Positions 53,479 to 64,000 of a stretch of 64,000 nucleotides of DNA are shown here, one piece after another. Source of the DNA: Darksidea phi (lineage: Eukaryota; Ascomycota; Dothideomycetes; Pleosporales; Lentitheciaceae); NCBI GenBank assembly GCA_030770425.1, contig JASJFT010000179.1, positions 1 through 64,000 on the forward strand, written 5' to 3'. The translations under genes and the position numbers were made by a program. The notes under the pieces were generated by a model that saw nothing but the letters and a program-made list of their open reading frames with translations, made no database searches and was not told the DNA's origin. The first letter of the stretch is position 1; the number at the start of each line of letters is the position of its first letter.

Positions 53479-54859
53479 CTTGGATGAATGTGTAGTGGAC
53501 TTTGGTAGTTGAGAAGAGTGCCGGTTCTGTTCGAGGTCGGATTGATGTGCAAGGCTCGGAGGGGAGTAATGCTAGAGTTGACCTGTTCTTCAGACCATGG
53601 GTACACCATCCACCTTTATACATCCAGCTACCCACCATGTGTTACCTTCCTTCGTTCCCGCATTCGTCGTACTGTGGCTGCAGGGGAAGACACTAGTGGA
53701 ACCATCTAGAGCCCGTAATTTTTCTAGATTTCTAGCTATAGTATAGTTCATAAGTAACAAGTAAGTTTGGATAGCCTCTTAGATCCATAGCTGGTCCTAG
53801 TTTAATACAGAGTCTATAAAACAGCGCATCGTTACGTAGGTTTAGAGCTCCCTGCATAGAAACCAGTCTTTTTGAGCTGGCGGTGTGACAATATGTCTCT
53901 CAGCAACCACCGTAAGACGGATACGGGGGCGGATGACTAGCGGCTGATCATACAGGGGTCAATAGCCAACCTATCAACCAGCTTCAAGCCTTTCACGAGG
54001 GGAGGAAGGCCCATGAGCTGCCTCTCTCAATGGTGAGTTAGCCTGTGAAGGTGGCTCTGATCCTTTTGTGGGTTGAAACGAGGGTATTTAACCACCAACA
54101 AGTTGTTTCGCTGCGTGCCTATTCACCCTTGACCGGAAGAGACTGTACGCGAGGCGCTAGCCGCCCGAGCCAAGGACTGTCTGACTGTATTCCCTCAGCT
54201 ATACCGTGTTCATCCGATTGCAGTGTGCTTATCAATAGCCTCAACCACTCTCCAACCCCACTACCCTCCCAAGATCCATGGTAATGCAAAATAGACATGC
54301 TAATGCGCAGATTAATAAGCAATAACGCGCATGTTGGTGAGACAATCCTCTTAATTAACGCATTGCGTTATTGGGAGAGATAAGGCAAGAGTTTCAGGAT
54401 ATACTTCCCTTGTATTCGGTTCTCTTTAGAGGTGTTCGTGTACAGTAGATCGTAAGTATGCAGAGTAGTAAGAGAACGTCAACAAGTAATCCGCTAACCA
54501 CCAATTAGACGCCGTTAGACAACGAGACGGAGAGTTTTATGCTCCGTGCCCGACGTGCAGAATACGTTCGATCCTATGATTATTAATGTTGAGTGCTGGA
54601 TCGGGTTCGTTGCAGCTGCTTAATATATCTTGAGGTGAATTGGGCGGCAATTTTTTGCCCGGTCAAGCAGGCTCTTGATTTTTCAAGTAGTTGCATGATG
54701 TTTAGCCCGGTTCCAAGGACTTCTGTAGGTTCAAGGGTTTTCGCGAAATGAACATGGGGTATCATTAGAGATTATACACAAGAAGCAGGCCCAGTTGCTA
54801 AACACCCATCCGCCATGATATCATAAAACTACCCCAAACCATCTCTTTCCCTGCCGCCA
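53479..54859. other. Intergenic region
   Basis: About 1.4 kb with AT-rich patches (near 53.70-53.83 kb) and no supported gene. The left end is the promoter of the DUF1993 gene; the right end is the 3' flank of the GH76 gene. Confidence 0.45.
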
Positions 54860-56231
54860 TCACTGCACCACAATAGCAGCAACAAGCGCATCCATCCCAC
54901 TCGAATGCGTACTCGCATTCGCTGGCGGCACGAACGGCCCGGCCCAATCAACACTAATCCTATCTGCTTCATCCCTGTCGTTCTGCCAGATACTCTCCGC
55001 ATTGATCTGGATCGTCTTCGCAATCATCTCATCGGGTGCTGCCTCATGCAATTGCATGAGGTTGCGGGCAAAAACGCCTTTGAATTGGGAGCCGTCGGCA
55101 CCGCAGGTACGACCACCACAGGGGTCATGGATCACCCCGACGAGATCGGAGAGCTCGGTGATGGCGGCTTTGGCGATGCGTGTTGCAAGCGGGAGGTAGG
55201 TGCTATTAGGGGCGGCTTTGTTGAGTTCCACGAGGCCGCCGAGGATGACGCCTTGGTTGTACGACCATACTGACTGTAAGATTTTAGCAAATTATATGAC
55301 ATGTCAAAACTTAGTGCGGTTGACTTACCATATTATTGTTTTGGCATTGGTCGTTCAAGCCATCATTGATAGTGCCTCGCTCATTAATCATTCCAGTACC
55401 CAAAAACCAGTTCAGCTCTTTCTCCGCCCAGTCGACATAGTACTCCTTGTCTTGTGCTCGATTCGCGAGATGCGCTGCTGTAGAGAAAAACAGCTCGTTT
55501 GCGATCGCATTTGCGTACTCCCTTTCCCAGCTCCACCAGATGCCTCCGTTGCCACACGATGTAGGCCAGGCCTTTGTGACGGCCTTGAAAATACCTTCGG
55601 CGAGCGTGAGATACTCGGCATTTTGCGTGACATCATAGGCGCGGATCCAACCTAGTGCCCACCATAGGTCATCGTCGTAGAAACCGTCGAGCCAGTCATT
55701 GGGGTCGGCGGCGGCAGTGGTGATGTCTTGCTTCGGTTGATAGATAGGTAGGCTTTTCACGTCGATATACTCTCCCTTACTCTTGCCCCAGTCCTTCGGC
55801 ATCGTAGTTATGGGTTCGTAGTTTTCGTTCAAAGACTTGTAATATCCTGTCTCTTTTCCCGTTGTGTTAAAGAGGCTATACGTCTGGTTGGAAGTGCTGC
55901 TGCTAGTAATGGTATCATCTTCAATACCCGGTTGTGGGTTCTGCGCCGGCGCCTGTATAACTGTGTTGGCGAAGATACGAGTTGCGAGGCCTTGTATTTG
56001 GGCATTGTCGGCGTCCACTATAGCTAGGTTGGCGATCGTGGTCATGACGTTTGCGCTATTCCACCACCCAGTCGTGTCCCAAAGGCCTGTTGCTGCATTG
56101 TACCAAATCTGCAAAGCAGAAAGGGCGAATTCGGCGCGTTTCGTGGGGTCGTTAGTTTCGCTTTGCGCAAAAATATTAGGTACGAGTGTAGCCGATAGTA
56201 GCAAAGCCGGGAAAAGAGTTGAGGTATGCAT
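54860..56231 (-). CDS. Glycoside hydrolase family 76, alpha-1,6-mannanase-like (Dfg5/Dcw1 type)
   Basis: Two exons (56231-55329 and 55273-54860) give 438 residues. A signal peptide (MHTSTLFPALLLSATLVPNI) leads into the (alpha/alpha)6 barrel of GH76. Landmarks are TTGWWNSANVMTTIANL, the catalytic Asp block DGFYDDDLWWALGWIRAYD (Asp186-188 region) and WSYNQGVILGGLVELNKAAP, created across the intron. C-terminal PCGGRTCGADGSQFKGVFAR follows. In yeast, Dfg5 and Dcw1 are GPI-anchored and transfer GPI-mannoproteins into the cell wall. Here I see no hydrophobic GPI tail, so it may be a secreted form. Several N-glycosylation sites are present. Start and splice junction are unambiguous. Confidence 0.9.
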
Positions 56232-58083
56232 GACTGTGGTTGGAAAGATCGAATATTAAGAAATACCGGATATAAAAATTATATAGGAACGTGCTCCTAC
56301 GCATCCACAAACGTCTTCAGTGTTGCAAAAGGGGCTCTGATACCGCTTTATACAAGCAGCATATATAGCAGCCCATGGCCAACACACCCGCCCAACCCTC
56401 TCATCTCATTTCTTTCATGTTTGAGAAAAATGCGCAAAGAAAGGAGTCCACAAGACAATCAAGGAATTGTCCAAAGTAATTCTGGGCCACAGGAGCAAAG
56501 GAAGTCTCACTTAGCCGCTAGTTTTAGTGGGGCCTGCGATCCGACATGCAATCCCTGAGGGTGCTGTTTCGGGAGAGAGGGGCCTTGTGCCTGAGCGACG
56601 AGAAAGGTATAGCTGGGGGGCCTAAGGGCACCGTGATTCCATGCGAGTGAATTGGCGGCGAGTAAGTACAGTGCGCGGGTGAGCATCGTGTCGTATGATG
56701 CAAATCTGCACTTCCCTATGGTCTGATGTCGTGGCAAAGTCAGCGAATGCATCCGAACACTCAGTAAACAGCGCTGTTCGAGACACAGATAAATGTACAT
56801 TTGAAAGGTCATTTACATTGGCCGAAAATGATATTGCGCTCTTTGTCACGTAAAGGGTAGCTGATGAGGTGCGATCTTAACCTCGGCATTGCAACTGCCC
56901 TTTTACACCGCCCAGTGCGAATGTTCATCACAGCGTTGACCGTCCTTGAAATACGCACCTTCATCAATTTTCCAAGAGCCAAACGGGCTCTTGTATTTTA
57001 CTAAATTCTACTCCAGTGGCATCGGAGTCGAAAAGCTCGCTCTAAGACAATGTCGTACAACCGGTAGGCGCCTTAGAACATTTTCGCCAAGCCAAATGTT
57101 TCAGTGGCGATTCCAAGAACAAGTTTATATGCAATGGTAGCTTGAAAGCTGCAAATTGCAAAAAAGAAGTCTCAGGCTTATTCCTCAGCTCTCCAGTTGA
57201 CCGCTGTCAAACATCCCCTGTTTGGCATTCAGCTCTCTGAGGGCACTCGGTAGGCCACGAAAGCACAGGAGGCCATCTATAAATAAATGAAGGAAGCACG
57301 GGCAAGGTGAGGACAATGTTGAGTGGAGCCGCGCGCCGTGCGCTCGCGTAAGCGACGTTTTGGCTGCTGGATAGCCGCCTTGTCGACAACGCATTACAAT
57401 TCGAGGATGATTTCTGAAACACCAATCACATCCCGTGACGAGGCCCGCATATCGGGGTCGGCCGGCACTTGGCATGTCCAGTATTGGACTTTGTCGCGAG
57501 GAGTGCTTTTGAGAACACGAGTACCAAGCCAAGCATATCCTCTACCCAACGACTAACGTGAGACTTTGAATAGAGCGTCTAGATTTGCTTCGCGCTCAAC
57601 GAGTAATTTAGGTAGGAAACAGGGCAGTTCATTATCGCATCGGTGGAAGTTTTCGATTGAGAAGCTGTAGATGCTATATCTGAGTGATGCGTTGTCGACT
57701 TCCTTCGAGATGCGGGGGGCAAATATCGCGATATTGCCAATAAAGCCATAACCATCTTAACATGACGAGTGCGCGATTTTGACCAAAGTCGAATGTCTGT
57801 AATTTGGTTGCTTCTATGATTACTTGGATGAGCGCTTGGAAACAGGCATCGGTGTGACATTTGCGTTGTGGTAATCACTCCATCGTTTGGAGTTACACGA
57901 TAGAACGTTTCGAGGCTCGGACTATCAGCCCTGGAAACAAGCGAATGTTCGGACGTTATAACCGACGATTCGACATGACAGGTTTTCGTAGCCACAGAGT
58001 CGGAGCCGGGATGGAAACGTGGCTGTTTACAAACGTCCTATAATGCTCTCTGCATATGGCCATCGCAGGCTAAAGTCATCCCC
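56232..58083. other. Intergenic region
   Basis: About 1.85 kb without a supported gene. It contains the promoter of the GH76 gene at its left edge and the 3' flank of the Zn2Cys6 gene at its right. Short frames in both directions have no domain. Confidence 0.5.
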
Positions 58084-59756
58084 TCACGCGATCAATAGCT
58101 CGGTACCCATGATCTTAACCTCATCTACCCAGCAGTTGTCGGCGCCTTCAGCTGCTTTGTCTTTGCAGCTCCATATGGTTTCCAATACATTCTTGACTGT
58201 GCGGATGTATCCCCAATACAGCATACTGTAAAAGTCGTCTAGTGTGTTCATGATCCACGTACGTTGAGCGGGATCTTCACATTCGGCGCCGGCGAGAAAT
58301 AGTGGCCAGCTTATTGATTTAAAGAGAGTATCACCCGGTTTGAGGTAAGAGATGTGGTGGATTATCTCATCAGCTAGGCCAGTCAGGCTGACCAGTGCAG
58401 AAGGACTTGCAGGGTCAAGAAGCGGATTGGTGCATGGCAGTACTCGTGCTAGGTAGATGCACACTGCTGCTCGATGGGCTGCGGCTATGCGCATGCGGTG
58501 CTCGAGATCTTCCGAAAGAGAGGCGGGCTCAAAGTTGAGTGACCATGCCATTGGATCAAAATCTAGAGCAGCTCTGAGTAGTAGCGCCACTCCTTCTTGA
58601 ACATCCACAGCGAGTTCATCCGAGGAAGACGTGCGAGTATCCTCAAGCTCAAATGATTCAAGCATAATGCGTACTAGCGGACTTGGGCAGGAAAGGTAGT
58701 TGTTGGTCTCGGCATATCGCAAAATGGGTTCTAGTTCGATTGAGTCCGGGATAAGCTTCGGCGTCGTTGCGAAACAGAATGTTGAGCCGAGGATATAAAA
58801 TCTACGTTCGTTAGCTGGATATAAGAGATGCGTAGAAATACATACACTAGGAAGTCTGATAGTACAGAAAGCCGCAGCCTGCTCATGGGCTGTTGTATGT
58901 AGGGCGGTTTGCCAAGTAGATCAATCAGTTTCCGCGCGCCCTCCATATGTACCCTCCATTTGTCCTGGCCCGACTCGATCAACGCATAGTTGATGAAGAG
59001 GAGTATTACAACTAAGATGAGGTCAATGTTCGACTCGTTGACTGATGCAACAGACTGCGCTAAGAGGGAGAGCGCTTGTTGCTTTGCGAGGAGAGCGTCG
59101 GCATACGCGGACTTCATTGGACCACCGAATCGGCTTACGCCCTGGTAGTAAGCCAAGAGACATGGCTTCTGTTTCTGTTGGTACGGTGACTGGCCGACAG
59201 GATCTTGTGATATGTTGAAGACATGGAAAGCGGAGTTTGCTAGGATGATCTGGAGCAGTGAGGGGTATGCAGTTGTTGCAGGAATAAGGTCGCGTATTGG
59301 ATTCTGCCCCGGCCCATCGTAGATGACAAAGTCTTCGCATATCTGTGTTGCGAAATGGTAGATGTAGTAACGTGAGTGTTGATTTAGGTCTTTGAGGAGA
59401 GGGTCGACCAGAGACCAATGCACGACTTCCTCCATCTCTTCTTGTCCTTGAATTGTAGGGTAATACACATCATCGCTACGTGCTCCTTCTTTTTGAGTAT
59501 CAGAATCTTGAGCTCTTACAGAAGCTTGCGGTGGCCCCAACTTCTCCTCATACGACTTTCCCATCATCTTCCCCCGGCTCGCAACGCCCTTGTTCCACAC
59601 AAACAGCTTGCCATAGCCAAGGCATTCTGTTCCTGAACAAGTACACTTGTGACAAGCAGGTAGTGAGCGATCACACTTCCACCGACGTTTTCGGCAGTTG
59701 TGGCAGGCCTTCGTGGGGAGTGCAAGGTCCGATGGCATTAGACAGGCGTCATGCAC
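58084..59756 (-). CDS. Zn2Cys6 (fungal binuclear cluster) transcription factor
   Basis: Two exons (59756-58846 and 58801-58084) give 542 residues; the intron is only 44 nt (branch CTAAC). The N-terminal binuclear zinc cluster is complete: Cys18, 21, 28, 35, 38 and 45 in the spacing CX2CX6CX6CX2CX6C, with the basic RKRRWKC loop that contacts CGG half-sites. The remainder is the helical fungal transcription factor region (for example DPLLKDLNQHSRYYIYHFAT, then ESGQDKWRVHMEGARKLID). Splicing joins DFLV to FYILGSTF and keeps the frame. An alternative start six codons in, at MPSDLALP, is possible. The divergent MFS gene shares its upstream region, so this factor may regulate that transporter; that is inference from position. 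Confidence 0.88.
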
Positions 59757-60278
59757 ACTATGTCGACATTTAACTCAATAAGGAAGCTGGCCAACAATGC
59801 GGACGATGCACAGACAGTGCAGTGGTGACTCGAAAGATTTGCAGATGTCCTTAAGCCAATGACTAAAAGAAGTCGTGTTTTGTCTTGGTCTGATTTCGTC
59901 AGACGAAAATCGGATAGCGGCTAACCGCTTGCACAAGCCTCGGCGAAACCCAGCCACTCAGATAAGAAGCCAAGCCGCATCTCCCGCATCTTAGCGTCCA
60001 ACGTGACGGCTTCAACAACCAACGTCACCAACACTGTTGCCGCGTTTTGTCCTAGATTTCTCAGCAGAATGTTGCTACTGACGGTCCGCCTGGAAGCGGG
60101 CGTCATGGCATCCGAATGCCATGATACCTATAGAAGAGCTACTGGTACCCGAAAGAACTCCAGCATCATCGAGTTCGTCATTCTGATACAGCAGGATTGA
60201 GGCTTTGTGAAGTTGAGCTAGCTTCGAGATCTCTACGCTAGCACCTCATATATTCCGTTTCCCCTTCCTGTGTCAAAC
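59757..60278. promoter_or_regulatory. Shared divergent promoter, Zn2Cys6 regulator / MFS transporter
   Basis: 522 bases separate the two divergent start codons. I saw no obvious CGG-N-CCG pair by eye, so whether the regulator binds here is open. Confidence 0.45.
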
Positions 60279-61986
60279 ATGGCGCTGTCAGACGAGCTCG
60301 AGGATGTGTCACCCTCCCACCCGTCGTACACACCATCTGAGATCGAGCGCCTCGGAAGAGAACGACCGGACGCCTTCAAATCTATATGGGTCGAACTAGG
60401 CTTTTGCTTCTCCCTTTTGGGATCAATGTTCGTCGCCGAATACTTCCTATCCGGTTTCAATATCCTGCTTCCGTCTCTCACTGTAGCTCTCGATATACCG
60501 GCGAAAGCAGAGACATGGCCGGCAAGCGTTTTCTCTCTTGTCACAGGCGCGTTCCTCCTCCCTTTCGGAAGACTCGCAGATATATTGGGCGGATATGTAG
60601 TATTCGTGATGGGTCTGGCCTGGTTCGTCGTTTGGTCAATCATCGCTGGGTTTAGTCAAGACTACATCATGCTCATTTTCTGCCGAGCACTGCAAGGATT
60701 TGGCCCAGCTGCTTTCCTTCCGGCTGGCATTATGCTGCTCAGCAGTACTGTGAGTACTATAGACCCCGGACATATGGATAGGACTAATATTGGTGTAGTA
60801 TCGCCCAGGACCACGCAAGAATCTCGTTTTCAGTCTGTATGGGGCGTTCGCTCCAGTTGGTTTCTTCGCCGGTATCTTCTTCGCCGGCCTGGCCGCGCAG
60901 TTGATGACCTGGAGATGGTACTTCTTCTTCGGCTCGATAATCCTCGGCATCGTAGCGATCGCATCAGTGCTCTGCATACCGCGGCACTCGGAGGAGAAAC
61001 GCGAAAAGGAAGTCAAGATGGATTGGTTTGGGTCAGTAACCATCGTTTCAGGACTCATTCTCATTGTCTTCGCGCTCACAGATGGGTCACACGCACCGAA
61101 CGGATGGGCTACGCCATACATACCCGTGACATTTGTCCTCGGCTGGTTGTTCGTCGGCGCGTTTGTCTATATTGAAGGGTGGGTTGCGGATCAGCCACTT
61201 TTGCCCGGAGACATGTTCAACGTTAGAGGTATGAAGGCTTTAGCAGTCGCACTATTCTTCCAATACGGCATGTTCGGCATCTTCTTATTCTATGCCAGCT
61301 TCTAGTAGGTTTCCCTTCTCCATCTCTCTTTCGTGACTGACAGAGTCAGCATCGAAGAGATTCTTCACGCTAGCCCCCTCCTCACTAGCGCCTGGTTCGC
61401 CCCAATGTGCCTCGGTGGTTTGATACTCGCTACCGTAGGCGGTCTCGTATTACATCTTCTTTCCGGCAGAATGTAAATCCATCTCATCCCCTCCCTTACC
61501 ACTTACCATGTCTTGTCTTATCTAACATGCCACAGTCTTCTCTTGATAAGCGGAACATCCTACATTCTTTGCGTCCTCCTCTTCGCAATAATTCCTCCCG
61601 ACCCAAACTACTGGGCCTACATCTTTCCTGCCATGATCTGTGCTACCCTTGGTATCGACATCACCTACAACGTCAGCAACATTTTCATCACTACATCGAT
61701 GCCGAAGGTACGGCAAGGACTCGCCGGGGCTTTCATCAACTCCATCTTATTCCTCGGCGTCTCGTTCTTCCTAGGCTTTGCGGATTTAGCCGTTGCGCAA
61801 TCTGCAGATAATGGGAAACGGGCGAGCTATAAGATTGCTTTTTGGTTGGCTACGGGGTGCGCAGGGATGGGGTTGTTGATTATGTTTGTTGGTGTTAAGA
61901 TTGGGAAGGCGAGTAGTGACTTGACAATTGAGGAGAGGGAAGAGTTAGAGAAGGAGTTGACGAGGATCAGATCGAGTCGTCAATGA
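60279..61986 (+). CDS. MFS drug/metabolite efflux transporter
   Basis: Four exons (60279-60749, 60799-61304, 61350-61472, 61536-61986) give 516 residues. After a cytosolic leader the major-facilitator spans begin. The loop 2-3 signature appears as LPFGRLADILGGYVVF and a TM4 motif as CRALQGFGPAAFLPAG. The central loop (RHSEEKREKEVKMDWFG) separates the two halves. Span count appears to be 14, as in the DHA2 drug:proton antiporter group. It likely exports a small molecule across the plasma membrane. All three introns are short (45-63 nt) with canonical borders and each is needed to keep frame. The divergent neighbour is a Zn2Cys6 regulator, a frequent pairing for inducible efflux pumps. Confidence 0.88.
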
Positions 61987-62884
61987 CGAAATAGAGAGCA
62001 ACTAGATAGAGAATGGGTAGACACATAGTAGATAAATGATTGACAGCCTACTCACTAATTATGTGCTTTTGACGTAGTACGTGTCAGATGTCACTTTACG
62101 GTCCGATGCATCGCTCGGCCCCATTGCTTCAAGTCTTTCCCGCATTCAGTACCCTTCAGTTGTTACGTGTTCCTGGTGTTACTCAAGGCTCTCCACCGTG
62201 TTTTGAGTGTTCCGAGCGGATGTTAGGTCATGCTCCTCACCATGCGTAAACCTATAGTATGGTCTTTCGACGTAGTTTGGTCAACATTGAGATCACGCAT
62301 CCGTCAGCGCTGGCTAATCATATATCCTTGCTGTTCTAGACATCCGTAGTTGATTTAAGGCCTTGTAGGTGCAGATGGTAGAAGAACTCGAGCCGTTCCA
62401 TGTCTCACCAACTCACGATCTCTCCTCACTGTCTCACAAAATCACCATCACCATTGAATAATGCCGATTTACCAACCTCCGCGCTCCTTTCTCTTTTCAC
62501 ACAAACATCACCCTTTGACATTCTGTCCCCATAATGACGCACTTACCCGCGTTGCTATGAGGATAAACGCACAGCAAACCACAACAACAATCGCAACCGT
62601 CTCTTTGACCCTCAGCCCCAAACTTTGCAACCGACATACAACAGCACCAGCTCGTCTTCTGCGGCTTTGTTATCTACAGCATTCTCTGCTCCCGCGCATA
62701 GCACATACATTATTTCTGTCGCGAGCACTCTGTCCGTCGCACATAGCTTCTCATATCTGGATACCGTTTACTCTGCGAACTAGAGCATACTGCCTCGCTT
62801 CTAAGCCGCCACACGATACCCCAAGCCATCCGACACTACCTCGACGTTCTCTGTGCATACAGCCCACTCGACGTAGCATCCGCA
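61987..62884. other. Intergenic region and probable leader
   Basis: About 900 bases. The right half (62.4-62.88 kb) is pyrimidine- and CA-rich and is probably the leader of the SAP-domain gene; an overlapping 191-codon frame starting at 62461 is Pro/His/Thr-rich and looks spurious. Confidence 0.45.
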
Positions 62885-63874
62885 ATGGCTCCGCGCTCCA
62901 CCTCCGCAAAGCCCAGCCAGGCACCCCTCATCATGCGGTCCACCCGCTCCCAATCTCGCCGCGGCACATCCACACAGCCAGCATCGCCGACGGCCTGCTC
63001 TTCTACCACGGCAAACCGTGTTCAGAAAGCTGGTAAAGCCCCATCTATCGCGAGCCAAGCTCGTACCAGACGCGCCGCGTCCGTCGTCAGCACCCTAACC
63101 ACTGCTCCCGTAAAACCCCTCCAGAAACCCCTCACCACCCAATCCGTCGCTATTGCGCCCCGCTCTGGCTACGGCGACGCGCACGCTAATAGGGAGCATA
63201 TGGGCATGCTCGAGTACGCGAAGGCAGCTCGCAAGGCGGGTATTGTTGACGAAGAGACGCTTGAGAAGATGTGTAATCCGTGGCAAGAGAAAGGTGTTTT
63301 GGAGATGAGCTGGAAAGAAGAGTATTTGCTGGATGGTGTGAAGGAAGTTGAAGAAATTATGGATTTGAGGAAGGCGGAAGCTATTGCGAGAAGGAAAGAT
63401 GCGGCGGAGAAGAAATTCCTCGAGGAGTATTTTGGGGGGGCTGAGAAGAAGGTTGAGAAGAAGGAACCGCTCAAGACTGTTCGTTCTGGTAAAATTTCGA
63501 AGAAGACTTTCGCTAACGCATCGAAAAAAGCATCAGCAATCCTTCCTATAATTATCGAAGATGATGAACCCGCCTCCCTTCCCAAATCAGCTCCAACCTT
63601 GGCTGGTTCGGGATCAGTACAGCCCCTTCCTGGGTATCCGGATTATGCTCCTTATGGCTATTACCAACTTGTCTCACTGTGCTTTGAGCGCAACCTGCTC
63701 TCGGGTGGGAACGCACACTCTCTTCGATCCCGCCTCATCCAAGATGACATAAATGTCATCAACAATCTTCCCCGCGAAGCGAAGCCGTATTTGAAAAAGA
63801 ACTCACGAGGAAGAAAGAACAAGGCACCTATCGTGCCGAATGCACCGAAAGCACCACCAGCCGTCTACACCTAG
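62885..63874 (+). CDS. SAP-domain-like nuclear protein
   Basis: A single exon of 329 codons. The N-terminal ~75 residues are basic and Ser/Thr/Arg-rich (MRSTRSQSRRGTSTQPA), probably disordered and nuclear. A middle helical part follows (MLEYAKAARKAGIVDEETLE, then DLRKAEAIARRKDAAEKKFL), likely a coiled coil. Near residues 255-295 the segment YGYYQLVSLCFERNLLSGGN then LRSRLIQDD matches the two-helix SAP motif, which binds AT-rich DNA or chromatin. The tail is Lys/Arg- and Pro-rich. Chromatin association is inferred from the SAP motif and charge; there is no enzymatic domain. Confidence 0.72.
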   Translation: MAPRSTSAKPSQAPLIMRSTRSQSRRGTSTQPASPTACSSTTANRVQKAGKAPSIASQARTRRAASVVSTLTTAPVKPLQKPLTTQSVAIAPRSGYGDAHANREHMGMLEYAKAARKAGIVDEETLEKMCNPWQEKGVLEMSWKEEYLLDGVKEVEEIMDLRKAEAIARRKDAAEKKFLEEYFGGAEKKVEKKEPLKTVRSGKISKKTFANASKKASAILPIIIEDDEPASLPKSAPTLAGSGSVQPLPGYPDYAPYGYYQLVSLCFERNLLSGGNAHSLRSRLIQDDINVINNLPREAKPYLKKNSRGRKNKAPIVPNAPKAPPAVYT

Positions 63875-64000
63875 GCGGGAGAGCAGAGGGGAAGGGCTGA
63901 TGAAGGTAAGAAAAATGGCATGCTGGTGAAGAAAGTGAGGGTGGATTAGATAGTGAGGGTTAATAGGATGCTGTTTCCACCACACTACTTTCAGCATAAC
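63875..64000. other. Right window edge
   Basis: 126 bases of 3' flank after the SAP-domain gene, with no further feature. Confidence 0.5.

Noticed and set aside
54905..55273. Plus-strand frames over the GH76 gene
   Set aside because: They are antisense shadows of a well-supported coding region.
62461..63036. 191-codon plus-strand frame overlapping the SAP-domain gene start
   Set aside because: Pro/His/Thr-rich translation of a CA-rich leader; it overlaps the better-supported SAP gene in another frame.

Overview
The window comes from a filamentous ascomycete (Pezizomycotina), most likely a dothideomycete. Genes are split by short spliceosomal introns (44 to 154 nt) with GTAWGT-type donors, CTAAC/CTGAC-type branch points and YAG acceptors. 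The gene families are fungal: a Ste2-type pheromone receptor, a Zn2Cys6 regulator, a HET-domain gene, a fungal homeobox regulator, mL67/Mhr1, GH76 and Erv41. No tRNA, rRNA or CRISPR array was recognised. Exon models below were built by hand from splice motifs and reading-frame continuity; family names come from motif recognition, not from a database search.

Layout. 1-3.7 kb: a 71-base poly-C run at the left edge, then GC-rich DNA with no believable gene. 3.72-4.58 kb: an AT-rich, CpA/TpG-poor island (RIP-like) with a 14-bp minisatellite, ending at an A15 tract. 4.6-8.2 kb: a BTB gene with cysteine pairs, a zone of decayed relics, and a short 2EXR/F-box-like gene. 9.1-11.5 kb: an 821-codon intronless gene of unknown function. 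14-18 kb: a SET-domain methyltransferase and a homeobox regulator. 20-26.5 kb: an NmrA-like reductase, two hydrophilin-like genes, and Erv41. 26.9-30.8 kb: a BRCT protein and the pheromone receptor. 31.7-33.3 kb: a decayed MetE-like gene and a second relic. 33.7-41.2 kb: a core block with a BTB-like gene, mL67, UVRAG/Vps38 and ceramide synthase. 42.3-44.5 kb: a broken HET gene. 45-47.5 kb: a GFA-family enzyme and a GPI-anchored surface protein. 50.4-51.6 kb: a truncated adenylate-forming enzyme. 52.9-63.9 kb: DUF1993, GH76, a divergent Zn2Cys6 regulator / MFS transporter pair, and a SAP-domain protein.

Housekeeping functions (mitochondrial ribosome, PI3-kinase complex, sphingolipid synthesis, ER-Golgi cycling, cell-wall mannan remodelling) sit in compact blocks. 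These are separated by 1-3 kb gene-poor stretches that hold the decayed genes. Four dead or dying loci (HET, MetE-like, adenylate-forming enzyme, BTB-like relic) plus the RIP-like island point to active mutation of accessory DNA. The most plausible small functional units are the TF/MFS pair and the paired hydrophilin genes. I found no multi-gene system that I would call new. The least explained intact gene is the 821-codon protein, which has a possible HicA-like fold at its C-terminus.
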